Assembly (NCBI GenBank): GCA_030323885.1
Contig: JASIRB010004218.1
Span: 1-64,000, forward strand
Source of the DNA: Branchipolynoe longqiensis
Taxonomy: Eukaryota > Annelida > Polychaeta > Phyllodocida > Polynoidae
Direction of reading: 5' to 3'
DNA: 64,000 nucleotides
Shown here: positions 45,251 to 57,300 of the stretch, piece after piece
Position numbering within the stretch: position 1 is the first letter of the stretch
Layout of the letters: each line of letters starts with the position of its first letter
The notes under the pieces: generated by a model
Database searches by the model: none
Told to the model about the DNA's origin: nothing
The model's input: the letters and a program-made list of their open reading frames with translations, nothing else
Translations under genes and position numbers: made by a program

Positions 45251-47114
45251 CTGACAGTAGGTACCAGCAGCGCCCCTAAAAATCAATGAATCGTTTCTTT
45301 TTCACCAATATTCACATGCTCATAACTTTTTCTGTATGTATTTGATTTTTATGAAATTGCATAACTTAGAAGACCAACATTTGTTCTATCTAATGGTCTT
45401 GAATATATACTAAGTTTTTATTGATGTAAAATCAATTAGTATTATGACAGTATAGGGTCAATATTCCTTCATCACTGGTGTCAATGAAAACGACTCAGAA
45501 AACAGGCTATCTTTAATTGGCTGGCGCTTCCTTGCACTACATCGTAGAAAGTGTTGGATGGTACGAGAATAATCGCAATGACCTCAGCTTTCTATCCATA
45601 TATAGTTTGCCATAGGTCAAAAAGGTCAAATTCTGCAATTTAAATTATTTTGAAAGATTAGAACCCATTTACTGAATTAAAAAATATTTAAAACCTAATA
45701 AGATTTGGTATGGATAGATAGGGAATTTGATTCCCTTTCCAATGATACCAATCTTACTATAGTGCTAGTTAGTGCAAGGAGCCGCAGATAGAATATTGAC
45801 ACCAACTTGTTTGGACCTTTGCTGACCACACTAGTTTCACAATGGTAACGCCCATGTAGAAACATGTATATGACAGTGATGTCTATTGAGATATACTACA
45901 GAATGGATAATCTAATATTAGACCAAATGTGGGGAGGATCTAACCATTGTTCTAGGCACAGTGAATATTTAAAGATTTACTTAAATCAATATTTTTGGTT
46001 TCAGACACTTTTAATTTGTACTTACAATCAAAATGCAGCTTTTGATATTTTTAGCACAATTATTCTTATACCCAATATGCATTAGTTCCATATGCTATGT
46101 GTGTAAAATTTGAAGAAAATACACCTATTTGATCAGCCACAGTGAGTGTTCAAAGCTTGATGAACAAACTTTTATTTTTTTATTTTGTACACTTTTCTAT
46201 TGTATGTACAATCAAAATGCACTTTTTGTATTTCTAGACTGAATATTAATACGATAATGTGTATTACCTCCAGCTGATGTGCACTGTCAATTTATAGGAA
46301 GTTTAACCAATTGGTTAAGCTACAATGATCATTTAAATATTCATCAAATTGATGTATTTGGTTTTCCAACAATTTGTCTTTATATGTTCAATCAAAATTC
46401 AATATTTTCAATATTTCTGGATATAATATTGATATAAATAATATCTATTAGTCTTAGAGAATGGTTATTGTAATACTGTGCCAAATATGAGGAAGATTCA
46501 AAAGATTGGTTTGCTGCAATGAGCTTTCAAACATTGAAATGTTGAAAATAATTCAGTTACAGATGCTGTTTACATGCAAACAATTACACTTTTTGACATT
46601 TTAGGATGCAAATATCTTTTGATTCTCTACAGATAGAGCTCTGAAAAAAAAGGGTGTTACACTGTCATGAATAGGTGAACTATTTCACATTTATTCAGTC
46701 TCGTTGCAGTTTTCCACAAAAACACTGCTTTGAAAATGGCTATTTGGCCAAATCAGAATGATTTTTTTTGGTTATGAATTGCACTTTTTGACATTGTCTT
46801 ATTAAACGTCTGCTTGACTAATTGAGTTAGCAATTGACAATTAAAATTCCTTTATATATACAATGGAAACTGTTCAGCAGAACTCCCCTCACATCCTTCC
46901 ACTTTTTATTATATTTGGTCATGGTTCCACTTTTAATTCAAAATTAATACATTTTTATATATTTAATCTTACAAAATTATTATCTCAAGAGCAATAATAT
47001 ATATAGCCTAACTGTTTTTGGATTTGGGCTTGTAATTTCAACGTCTACAGGATGGAATAAAGATATTGCACTCTATGCATATATTTTAATTTCGCTGCCG
47101 GTACCTACTGACAG
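45251..47114. mobile_element. ~1.86-kb element with ~183-bp tandem units and short TIR
   Basis: ctgacagtaggtaccagcag at 45,251 pairs with the complement of 47,093-47,114 (cgctgccggtacctactgac) with one or two mismatches. At least four diverged units with acaatcaaaatgca (46,024; 46,206; 46,388) fill about 45,860-46,650. There is no convincing ORF. Its right end lies about 95 bp past the DNAJC27 stop codon. Confidence 0.6.
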
Positions 47115-47208
47115 CAGTGAGATCTAGATGGCAGGCGGGATATCATCCAATGGTGACACCACAGTACATCACGAGCTGACATCGCTGTTCACGGAATAGG
47201 TGATGACG

Positions 47209-47341
47209 TCACCGGGCGTTCTTGAGGAGGTTAGTTCGCGCGGCGACCAGCAGTTTGAAGGCGTCCTCACTGCCCGGTGCGACGCTTTTATCCGGGTGGA
47301 GTAGGACCGCCAGTTTCCGGTAAGCTCGGTTGACGTCATCC
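47209..47341 (-). CDS. DNAJC27: DNAJC27 last coding exon (J-domain end)
   Basis: The minus strand reads, after an acceptor (ctgctgcag at 47,342-47,350), GDDVNRAYRKLAVLLHPDKS, then VAPGSEDAFKLLVAARTNLL and a short basic end with TGA at 47,209-47,211. The HPDK motif defines a J-domain, which stimulates Hsp70 ATPase. The match to the end of vertebrate DNAJC27 (RBJ), a Rab-like GTPase with a C-terminal J-domain, is close. The split codon (AG|G, Arg) fits the preceding exon. This gives normal splicing and strong conservation, so it is very likely a live host gene. Confidence 0.93.
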
Positions 47342-48379
47342 CTGCAGCAGTAGAAAGACATGCCTTTTGCAATTGAATTCCATCTTACTATAATGCAGTA
47401 ACAACTACTCAGACATAATGCCATAAATCGACATAAATGGGAAACGTATTTGATTAAATTACATTTCAACAAAAATACTTCAAAGATGAAAATGTGAACG
47501 ACAACAAAAACTCACTCGGTTTCGGAGAGTTATTTAAATGATTGGCTATGCCTAGTCTATTTGAGGAATGTTACTACTTAAAAAAAACAACGGATCAAAA
47601 TAGCAGCATTCAGGGAGTCAAGGAAGCCTGGGAGGGTGCAGGTAACAAAAAAGGCAACAAGAGGCAGTGATGGCCCCAGACTGACAATAAACAGAGCCAA
47701 AAATAGGTCATATGAGAGGAGTAGCGAGGCAAGGAAATGGAATACACTGGGAGTAGAAGAAAGAAGTACAGGGACAATAGAAACATTAACAAAATTAATC
47801 AAAAGAGAGCTAAATGCACTGCTAGACTAACGACAAAAACAAATATAATGAATTAAAACAGAAAAAGAAAAATAGATAAATAAATAGAAAATACACTGAT
47901 AATTCAAGCAAAGTCTTAGAGGTTATACATACTAGGTATGATACATACAGAAGGTAAACTTTGAACTTAAAATAAAAAAACTAATGACCATTAACACAGC
48001 AAGGTGAAGACAGTCAGAGAAAGTAACTATTGGTAACCAAACAACTATCCAATTGTAGAACGAACAAACTCATAGAGGTTTGGGGGGGGGGGGGGATGTG
48101 GGAGAATGCTTACAAACAGAGAAAGACTGCATGCAGTAGATAGCTACACAACAACTGAAAGTGATAAAAACAAGGGGAGTCACAAGACTATTACTCTCTA
48201 GTGGTGAAAACAAGTCATTAGTCTTAGATCTTAATAACATTGTTATGGGAAGCATAAATACACCCATCACACCAACAAATATACATTTAAAAAAAGGCGG
48301 AAGCAGGCACCAGGTGGTGCTGGCGTTTCTACAACCACAGTAACGCCAAGTTCGGAGAGGCGCAGCGCCTCGTACTGAC
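47342..48379 (-). other. DNAJC27 intron
   Basis: GT-AG intron of 1,038 bp. It contains a poly-G run (plus strand 48,083-48,095) and some A-rich DNA. The forward frame at 47,636-47,830 (RGSDGPRLTINRAKNRSYER) has no recognised family. Confidence 0.7.
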
Positions 48380-48540
48380 CTGTTGGCGCTGGCCATCAGC
48401 CCCAGGCGTTGGTAGTCGTCCTTTGCGTTCTTCAGTCGCTGGATGGCGTCAACCTGTTCACGCGTGTAGCCAAGGTGCACCTTGGTGATAGCACGCTGCC
48501 CGCCGTTCTCAGCGGCCGACACAACCCCGTCAAACAGCGC
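48380..48540 (-). CDS. DNAJC27: DNAJC27 penultimate coding exon
   Basis: The acceptor is gttccgccag just above 48,540 and the donor is GTCAGT just below 48,380. The exon encodes ALFDGVVSAAENGGQRAI, then GYTREQVDAIQRLKNAKDDY and RLGLMASANR. This covers the end of the GTPase domain (ENGG) and the start of the J-domain. The intron to the last exon is 1,038 bp. No exon for the GTPase core (G1-G5 motifs) was seen between 48,541 and 64,000, so the gene continues past the window or is incomplete. Confidence 0.9.
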
Positions 48541-48969
48541 CTGGCGGAACACAGGGCGACACAGGCAACACCTATCACTAAGACAGTCGGCTTCCAACCC
48601 ACATCAGTCTACTTAATGTACTGTGGCAATCGTCACTCAAAGAGTAGTACATGTAAACCAATTCAATAATGTCTACAGAATAGATCAATCAATGTTAAAC
48701 TAGGTATCCTTATATACATTTGATTGTTGCTATAAAAAGTAATTTATATACATGGTTGCCATTAAAAAAATTCTTTGAAGACAAACGGCTGATTTTACAA
48801 GTTTAAATAAGCTGATTCCTAATTAAATAGGAGGCTAGAAATGATAAGCACATTCTCATCATAGGCATGTACAACTGCATGATCTGAGTCTCAAATCAAT
48901 TAGGCTAATGTTATATTAGTGTGACAATGGAAAGCGAGCGAGACAAAATATCCAGGCTATAGTACATAG

Positions 48970-49301
48970 TATATGTGATGGACCCCTTGTGAATAGGAAT
49001 TAAACCTGTGTGTGCTTCTACCATGTGTGGAACCTGGATGTACGGGAACTAGCCCTATGTGTGTCTATACCAGGTGTACACCCTCGGTGTATGGGAACTA
49101 GCCCTATGTGTCTCTATAGCAGGTGTAGACACTCGGTACATGGGAACTAGCCCTATGTGTGTCTATACCAGGTGTAGACCCTCGGTGTATGGGAACTAGC
49201 CCTATGTGTGTCTATACCAGGTGTAGACCCTCGGTGTATGGGAACTTGCTCTATATGTGTCTATACCAGGTGTGGACTCTGGGTGTACGGGAACTAGCTC
49301 T
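48970..49301 (+). repeat. ~48-bp minisatellite, first block
   Basis: Units are built on gggaactagccctatgtgtg plus tctataccaggtgtagaccctcggtgta. About seven units lie here. The array resumes at 49,623-49,880, at 50,985-51,228, and in worn form at 55,750-55,880. Confidence 0.9.
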
Positions 49302-49622
49302 CAGGGATGAAAGTAGTCTCCGGGAAAAAAAGCGGAAATGCGGATGTTCTCTCGTAGGCTTAGCATTGTCAGGGAATCGCGGAAAATTCCTGGAAGTCGG
49401 GTTTCATATATATTGGTATACGCTGATAGTGCTGCACCATTTGAAGCATGTTTTAGTAGTATATGCTGATACAAGTGATAGTGCTGCGTAGTTTGGAGCA
49501 TCTTTTAATAGTATATGCTGATAGTGCGGCGTCCTCTGCACTACATATTAGTGTAAGCTGATGGTGCTGCGGGATTGAAAGATCCCGGAAATCCGAGAAA
49601 TCGTGGAGATCTTTCATCCCTG
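49302..49622. mobile_element. CAGGGATGAAAG element, copy 2, inserted in the minisatellite
   Basis: Same ends as 26,761-27,180. The array reads ...actagctct before it and agctctatg after it, giving a likely 6-bp target duplication agctct. It has about four inner units (tgctgatagtgctgc...). Confidence 0.85.
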
Positions 49623-49880
49623 AGCTCTATGTGTCTATACCAGGTGTGGACCCTGGGTGTATGGGAACTAGCTCTATGTGTTTCTATACCAGGTGTGAAA
49701 CCTGGGTGTACCGGAACTAGCTCTATGTGTGTCTATACCAGGTTTGGACTCTAGGTGTATGGGAACTAGCCCCACATGCGTCTATACCAGGTGTGGAACC
49801 TGGGTGTACAGGAACTAGTCCTATGTGTGTCTATACCAGGTGTGGGCCATGGGTGTACGGGAACTAGTCTACACCAGGGG
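49623..49880 (+). repeat. ~48-bp minisatellite, second block
   Basis: About five units, with ggaccctgggtgtatgggaa as the commonest variant. Directly continuous with the first block if the inserted element is removed. Confidence 0.9.
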
Positions 49881-50059
49881 CCATATGCATGAACCGGTGT
49901 TTGCCTCGCCTGATGTTAAAAGCTAACGCCAGGGTAACTATCACCAGGGTGGTGAAGTAGGTCAAGTTGTATGCAGGGGCGCGAAAAGTGGTTAGGGTAG
50001 CTAACCATTCCAGTTATTTTTAGATTGGGGAATCCCCTCTAACTGGTACCGGTGTTACC

Positions 50060-50430
50060 CGACTAGACTAAACCCGACTAGACTATACCCGACTAGACTT
50101 TACGTAGCTAACCGTTCCAGTTATTTTTAGATTGGGGAATCCCCTCTAACTGGCACCGGTGTTACCCGACTAGACTTTACCCGACTATACTCTACCCGAC
50201 CAGACTTTACCCGGCCAGACTTTACCCGAGTAGACTTTACCTGACTTGACGTTACCATACCCGACTTAACGTTACCTTACCCTACTTGACTTTACCTGAC
50301 CTGGCTTCACTCGACTTGACTTGACTTTACCCGACTTTACCCTATACCCATCTTTACCCTGCCCGACTTGACTTTACCTTACCCGACCCGACTTTACCCG
50401 ACCCGACTTTACCCGACCCAACCAAACTTT
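50060..50430 (+). repeat. Array of ~15-bp acccgactagactttac units
   Basis: About 20 degenerate units of 10-15 bp. A 60-bp segment (ctaaccattccagttattt...) just before (50,000-50,060) is repeated at 50,106-50,166. Confidence 0.85.
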
Positions 50431-50690
50431 GCAGAGAGAGAGACAGAGAGAGACACAGATAGAGACACACATACAGAGAGACACAGACAGACACACACAC
50501 AGACAGAGACACAGACATACACACACAGACAGAGACACATACAGACAGAGACACACACAGACATACACATAGACAGAAACACACCGGACCTGACTTTGCA
50601 GAGAGAGACACGCAAACACAGAGACAGACACAGAGACACATAGACACAGACACACACACAACCACAACCACGCACGCACGCACGCACGCA
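50430..50690. repeat. GACA/CACA compound microsatellite
   Basis: Reverse-complement counterpart of the 43,430 array, including aaactttgcagagagaga. The long Cys/Val/Ser minus-strand frames come from this repeat. Confidence 0.9.
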
Positions 50691-50984
50691 CAGACGATGT
50701 TGAATGGACAGCTAACCGACTGGGTTTACCGCTAACACTGCTATGGAACGGGGTTAGGTTACCCCAGTTTACGTTCGACAGGTTAGCTCTAACCTGGCTT
50801 CTTGCATAGTCTTTTCGTCGGTAACACGGGAATTCCCGTCAAAACCAGTTTTGGAGCGCTAACACCGCGTAATGCACACGGCTCCAGGTGTGGACCCTGG
50901 GTGAACAGGAACTAACACTAATGACTTTCAGTAACAATTTTACCGTGAAAAATAAACAATTACATAATATTCCCAATCCTGGGT

Positions 50985-51228
50985 GTATCTCAGATGTGGA
51001 CCCTGGGTGTATGGTTCTCTCTCAGATGTGGACCCTGGGTTGATGGTATATCTCTCAGGTGTGGACTCTGGGTGTATGGTTATCTCTCAGATGTGGACCC
51101 TGGGTTGATGGTATATCTCTCAGGTGTGGACCCTCGGTTAATGGTATATCTCTCAGGTGTGGACCCTGGGTGTGTGGTTCTCTCAGGTGTGGACCCTCGG
51201 TGTACGGAACTAGCTCTATGTGTATGTC
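50985..51228 (+). repeat. Minisatellite block upstream of Gypsy B
   Basis: Units of about 35 bp (tctctcaggtgtggaccctg plus ggttgatggtata). It reads through in frame with Gag but lies outside the element, before the 5' LTR. Confidence 0.9.
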
Positions 51229-51232
51229 TTTC

Positions 51233-51354
51233 TGTAATGTATATGTACTGCTGGTCACTGGCGAGAATGACCAGCCACGCCGGAACCAGCGCAGGGTGGT
51301 CCAGAAATAAACACTTGATACTAAGACGTCTTCGTGTCCAGTCGAGTCTTTACA
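51233..51354 (+). repeat. 5' LTR of Gypsy B
   Basis: 122 bp starting TG and ending CA, with AATAAA at 51,306-51,311. It is one of the shortest LTRs one sees in this group. Confidence 0.95.
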
Positions 51355-51386
51355 TGGTGTCAGATCCGAACCCAAGCCGTATTGAC

Positions 51387-54300
51387 ATGCCGTTGTCTGG
51401 CCTGAAACCTCCAGGGCAACTGCAACTGGATGGTGACCTAGGCACTAACTGGGAAACATGGTACCATGCCTACACCATATTCGCCGGAGCTACAGGTGTA
51501 TCTTCAAATTCAGAGAAAGCACAATGTTGTGTTTTTTTACACGTGGCTGGGCCCGAGGCCCAGAAAGTGCACAGGGCCATGCATTTCGACCAGAACACCG
51601 AGGACAAAATTAATCCTCTGATAGACGCGTTCCGAGCATACTGCGAGGAAAAAACCGATGTGACCGTCATACGCTTTAGGTTTAATCACCACAACCAGAC
51701 AACCACTACCATGGACACATACATACGGGAATTACGAAGTATGATAGCGCGCTGTGAGTATGGCGCAATAGAGGATTCACTGTTGCGTGACCGCCTGATA
51801 GGGGGTGTCAAGTGTGACAGACTCAGGAACCGGCTGCTTCAAACAAAGAAACTAACTCTACAAAGATGTGAAGAAATATGCAGAATGAGTGAGTTCACGG
51901 CAAAGCACTTGACCAGTACACTGGACTCAAGCGACAGCCCAGTGGACGCGATGCGCACACAGCAGAAGTCAGGCGCCGGTGCACCGGCTCCCAGACAGCA
52001 GCCGCCATTCCAATGGCGTGGCCAGCAGAGCGTGGCCACAGCAACAACAACAAAGGCCACATGTGCTTGGTGTGGTTATGTGCACAGACGGGGCGTGTGC
52101 CCGGCAAAAGGGAAAGCATGTGCAGGATGCAGCAAAATAGGACACTTCGTCAAGGTGTGTCACAGTACACAACAATCAGCCACACCAGTGGACGACATTG
52201 CTGTGGACACACATAACATCCTGGAGGAATGTAAGCAGGAAGGATTGGCCTCCAGCGATGACGAGCTGTTTGTTGGAGCGATGGACAAGGAACTCGCCAG
52301 GATAAAACCAGAGCTGTGGTACGTGGATTTAGCTGTGGAAAAAACACTGGTGCGTTTCAAGCTTGACACAGGATCGCAAGCGAACATTTTGCCTGTGCGC
52401 GTATTCAACAAACTGAAGAAGACAACCCTGGCGGCACCGACATGCAGGCTGATCACCTATTCGGGCCACAGGATACAACCGATCGGGGAGGCGACAATCA
52501 CCGTACGAGATCAAGAGTTGCGGTTCCAAGTGATCGCAGAGGGAGGGCCGATCCTAGGCAAGGAGGCGTGCGTCAGCCTCAACCTGCTCAACCGCGTAGA
52601 TGACATCGATGCTGATTCGGTGCAGCAGGTTCCACCAAGCATAACGTCCTCGGCGGCTGAAAAACTGGTAATGTCCTATTCAGATGTGTTTAAGGGGTTG
52701 GGCACCATAAAAACCGGTGCAAAAATACATGTAGACACAGACATTCAGCCAACGATTGACCCTCCACGACGCGTGCCTCACGCGATTGAAGAGAAAGTGC
52801 GAGATGAGCTTGATAGAATGTTGAAGTTAGGGGTGATTGTCGAGATAACTGAACCTACTCCCTGGGTAAATTCCATAACTATTGTGAAAAAGCCGAATAA
52901 GATTTGTATCTGTTTAGATCCTACCAAGCTGAATCGAGCAATAAAAAGAGGGCCGTACCCAACCCGTACGGTCGAGGAAGTAGTGTCCAAATTGGAAGAA
53001 GCAAAAGTGTTCTCAGTGTTAGATGCCAATAGCGGCTACTGGCAAATCGAGCTGGACAATGACAGTTCCAAATTATGCACCTTTAATACTCCTTGAGGTA
53101 GGTACAGGTACACAAGGCTGCCGTTCGGCATAAAAACTGCCGGCGACATATTCATTTATGAGATGAATCGCATATTAGGTGACCTCAAGGGTGTCAACGT
53201 AGTGACAGATGATATCCTAGTGTACGGGCGAACTGTAGAGGAGCACAACGCGAACCTTAAAGCAGTCCTAGAGCGAGCACGGCAGGTAAACCTCAAGCTC
53301 AATCTTAGCAAATCCAAGATTTGCCAGTCAGAAGTGTCTTACGTGGGGCATGTAATAAGTAAAGATGGTCTAAAACCCAGCAGAGAACGAGTTCAAGCAA
53401 TAAATGACATGCCGACACCCACAAATGTAGCAGCAGTTCAGCGGTTCCTGGGTATGGTAGGTTATGTAAACAAATTCATACCGAACATGGCCAGCATCAC
53501 TAAGCCACTCAGAATACTGTTGAACAAAGAAGTCGCATGGCATTGGGACAGTGAACAGCAGACAGCGTTTGACAAACTAAAAGCACTATTGACTAGAGCA
53601 CCCGTACTAAGGTTCTATAATGTGTCCAAAGAAGTGGTACTGCAAGTAGATGCATCCAAATCAGGGTTGGGTGCAGCCTTAATACAGGAGGGGAGACCCA
53701 TAGCATTAGCATCCAAAGCACTAGATGATACCCAAAGTAACTACGCCGTAATCGAGAAGGAATTGCTCGCGATTTGCTTTGGGTGCACTAAGTTTCACAA
53801 CTACATATTTGGTAAAAAAGTGGTGATCCAAACTGACCATAAGCCGCTGGTGGCGATCTTGAATAAACCGTTGCACATGTTGTCTGCGCGCATGCAACGT
53901 ATGCGCATCTTAAACTATGATCTCACCATAACACACATAAAAGGTTCATCAATGTATGTTGCAGATGCCCTGTCAAGAGACCACAGTTCATCCATAGAGC
54001 CGAACAACTTGTTTGACACGAAGTTGACCATAGCAGCAGTTGACATCCTAGGTGGCATCACACAACAGATTCGAGCCGAAACAACACACGATCAGACACT
54101 GCAAGACGTCAAACAGCTTGCAGAGACAGGTTGGCCAACACATACAAATCAGCTAACGCCCAGCACAAAACCGTACCATACGTTCCGACATGATATAGCA
54201 GCAGAAGACGGTCTGTTATTTAAGGGGGACAGAATTATAATTCCGCAAAAATCACAGTCAAAGGTGTTAGCATTGATACACGAAACGCATCAGGGCATTG

Positions 54301-55201
54301 CAAAGAGCAAACAGTTGGCGAGAGATTATATTTTTTGGCCTGGGTTACAGAGGCAAATAGAAGACATGATATCGCGCTGCCCGATATGTCAGAAATTCCA
54401 AAACAATCAACAAAAAGAACCACTGCGTTCGCACAACATCCCAAACGCTCCCTATCAGAAAGTGGGAGTGGACTTGTTCTATGTGGAACAACGAACATTT
54501 CTCGTGGTAGTCGACTACTACAGTAAATACCCGGAAATAACAGAATTACCCATAACCACAAGTTTGGCAACGATAGATGCATTAAAGCAACAATTTTGCA
54601 GGCATGGCATTCCCGAGATAGTTGTATCCGACAACGGGCCTCAGTTCTCAAGCCAAGAATACAACAAATTTGCAGCCGACTACGGCTTCCAAGCAGTCTT
54701 TTCAAACCCTCAGTTTCCCCAAAGCAACGGACAGGCAGAGCGTTACGTGCAAACAATAAAAAAAATTATAAAAAAGCCATCATGGAAGATAAAGATTATC
54801 ACATATCACTATTAAACTACCGTAACACACCTATAGTAGGGATCGACGCATCACCAGTGCAGCTGCTGATGAGCAGGAGGCTGCGGTCCAAGCTCCCTGA
54901 CACACGAGAGCAATTAAAACCTAGGACACAAAGTGCAAAACACAAAGAAATCACCAAGATTCAACAAGCTCAGAAACATTACTACGACAGTCGAGTCGGC
55001 AATCAACACCCGAGGTTAGAAATGAATGATGACATTCACTATCTCACGCATCAGGGTACCTTGGCCCCCGGGACTGTTATCGGAGTAAGCAAAACAAACG
55101 ACAGAGACTATGACATACGTAATCTGCAGGGGAAAACTTTGAAGCGAAACCGCATGCACATACGCAAAACCAAGAAACAACCCTCAGTGCAAGTCGAATG
55201 A
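51387..55201 (+). pseudogene. gag-pol: Gypsy B Gag-Pol (one nonsense codon, one frameshift)
   Basis: The ATG at 51,387 starts Gag. Zinc knuckles are CAWCGYVHRRGVC and CAGCSKIGHFVKVC near residues 230-260. Protease: FKLDTGSQANILPV near 52,360. RT: FSVLDANSGYWQIEL, then a TGA at 53,094-53,096 where the family usually has an aromatic residue, then RLPFGIKTAG and VTDDILVYG. RNase H: LQVDASKSGLGAAL, IEKELLAICFG, QTDHKPLVAIL. Integrase: HETHQG...CPICQKF zinc finger, core Asp in VGVDLFYVEQ, SDNGPQFSS and QSNGQAER. The frame then shifts in an A-run (54,758-54,776), and the rest (SLLNYRNTPIVGIDASPVQL) is one frame over. Otherwise complete. Confidence 0.95.
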
Positions 55202-55627
55202 CAAGACCGCACGATGGACCGCCAAACAAATTACAAACAGCAGGCCACACAGATCGGCGAAAAAAAATCAACAAGATACGGTCGAGTAATTAACCCGGTC
55301 AATCGTTTTGGGTACAATTAGCACGCAGCTGTGGCCGTCCATGAGCTAATAAGGTACGAGTGTGGCTAAAGTAATAACGTCTTGTTTATAGTGGTAACTG
55401 TATATGTTAAATTGTGCAACTACTGTTAAGAATGGAGATAGACCGTATGACACGGCATACACTGAGATTAGTGAGATCCAATGGACAAAGTGAACAAACG
55501 TAATGTTAGAATTAAGGCATTTAATTCTTGATTTCATGACTGCTACCATGGACCAAACTGACACAAATACATGTTAAGCATAAGGGTCGATCGGACCATA
55601 TTCATGAACTTGTTGGAAAGGGGAGGA

Positions 55628-55749
55628 TGTAATGTATATGTACTGCTGGTCACTGGCGAGAGTGACCAGCCGCGCCGGAACCAGCGCAGGGTGGTCCAGA
55701 AATAAACACTTGATACTAAGACGTCTTCGTGTCCAGTCGAGTCTTTACA
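55628..55749 (+). repeat. 3' LTR of Gypsy B
   Basis: Identical to the 5' LTR except for two A/G differences (near 55,660 and 55,671). Confidence 0.95.
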
Positions 55750-55753
55750 TTTC

Positions 55754-56888
55754 TACCAGCAGTAAATCGCAGGTCCAAGGAAACTAACCCTACGTTTGCA
55801 TCTACCAGGAGTAGGTCTCAGGTTCAGGGGGGATTAACCCTACGTTTGCCTCTCTACCAGGAGTAGATCTCATGTCCAGGACAAACCCTACTGTTAACTA
55901 GAGGATAGTACTCCCCTAGAATCAGATATAATTTGCACCATATCCGGTTTGATGTGGAAGCCAAGAGGTCTGAAATTACTATTAATATTATCCACTATAC
56001 TATACAGAAATACTGCACTACACTCCAAAAACCTCAAAACAACAGTGTGTAAGTCAGGGCTGACAGTGTGGGTTGCTTCGGCTTTATTGTTCTTGCTTCT
56101 CAGTCTGCTAGGTTGGATATATATATCCACACTACCAGTACCCTTCTTTTTATTGTGTATTTTTCCAGTCAGCTTAGTAGACAAACAATCATTGGTCAAC
56201 CTCACCTGTCAATCTAGAGTGTGGGAGGTGGGAGGGGTGTGGTGACCCACACCCACCCCACCTGCCCCCTCTTGCTGCCTACCCAGCATGTATTGTTATC
56301 TCACACATCCAGTTCCTTGGCATATCTGTAATCTCTCACACCCTCTCTCCTGTGCATCCATACCTGTGCTGGTGTTGGGCTTTTACCTGCCCTGCAAACA
56401 GCTTATGTAAACACTCTACCATCATTCACCCTCACCGGCTCTAGATAGCTTGGTTTTCATAATCTTTGGGACCTGCCTACATTGTATTTTATTTGTATGG
56501 GAAAGTCTAGATTGTACAATTATATATGTTTTGCCAGTACTAGTATCTAGATACACTTTAGAATGAACATAACATCATAGTTAGAGCTAACATCAGGAGT
56601 CTGACAAAATGGCGACAGGACGTGGATGCTGAAAGTGCGGACGCCGATTATTGCGAGTACCAATGTTCAAAACAGTGCATAATAATCAAAATCTAAGTGG
56701 ATCTTCCTCATAAACATCCCAGGATACTACAGGATAGGCCCAGGAATGCAAGGACAACACATATAGGAGGAATCTACTAAAAATATAAACAAAACAACAG
56801 CGAGACCATCAAAAACGGCGGGAAACGGCGACTGTGAGTGTCAGAGTGGACGCGCTTTGAAGCAAAGTATCAGCACCCACAGCTAAGT
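55754..56888. other. Worn minisatellite, then no gene
   Basis: Units of ccaggagtaggtctcaggttc continue to about 55,880. Beyond that a forward frame at 55,949-56,245 has two hydrophobic stretches but no recognised family. I do not support it as a gene. Confidence 0.4.
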
Positions 56889-57300
56889 ACCAGCACTCAC
56901 AGCTAAGTACCATGGCATATTATCACCCATATACTTTGCTTTACTGTTGATGTGTGTGTGTGTGATTTATAATGTCTAAATGACTCAAAACCACTGTTGA
57001 GTTGAGTGAACTGATAGATTCCCCTATTATCACTCACCAGTTATCACTCACCAGCACACAAATACTCATAACCAAAAAATTGTTCATTAGACTAATCTAA
57101 CCTAGAACGTACCAGCACTCACAGCTAAGTACCATGGCATATTAGCATCCATATATTTTGCTTTACTGTTGATGTGTGTGTGTGTGTGTGTGTGTGTGTG
57201 ATTTATAATGTCTAACTGCCTCAAAACCACTGTTGAGTTGAGTGAACTGATAGATTCCCCTATTATCACTCACCAGTTATCACTCACCAGCACACAAATA
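56889..57300 (+). repeat. Duplicated LINE leader (about 221-bp period)
   Basis: 56,889-57,064 and 57,110-57,300 share accagcactcacagctaagt through accagcacacaaata, including a (GT)n of different length. Tandem leader repeats can act as promoter monomers in some LINEs (inference). Confidence 0.8.

Larger units (their letters stand above)
51233..55749 (+). mobile_element. Ty3/Gypsy element B, full length, young
   Basis: LTRs of 122 bp at 51,233-51,354 and 55,628-55,749 (TGTAATGTATATG...AGTCTTTACA) differ at 2 positions. The target duplication is tttc (51,229-51,232; 55,750-55,753). A primer-binding site starts right after the 5' LTR (tggtgtcagatcc, tRNA-Leu-like) and a purine tract (ggaaaggggagga) precedes the 3' LTR. 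One gag-pol frame carries one stop and one frameshift. The low LTR divergence means a recent insertion into the minisatellite array. Confidence 0.95.

Noticed and set aside
50354..50691. Minus-strand Cys-rich frames
   Set aside because: Antisense of the GACA/CACA microsatellite.
50994..51386. In-frame N-terminal extension of the Gypsy B Gag
   Set aside because: Lies in minisatellite and LTR upstream of the primer-binding site; the Gag start is 51,387.
55949..56245. Forward frame with two hydrophobic stretches
   Set aside because: AT-rich hydrophobic codons are expected by chance; no homology seen, and it overlaps a minus frame of equal length.
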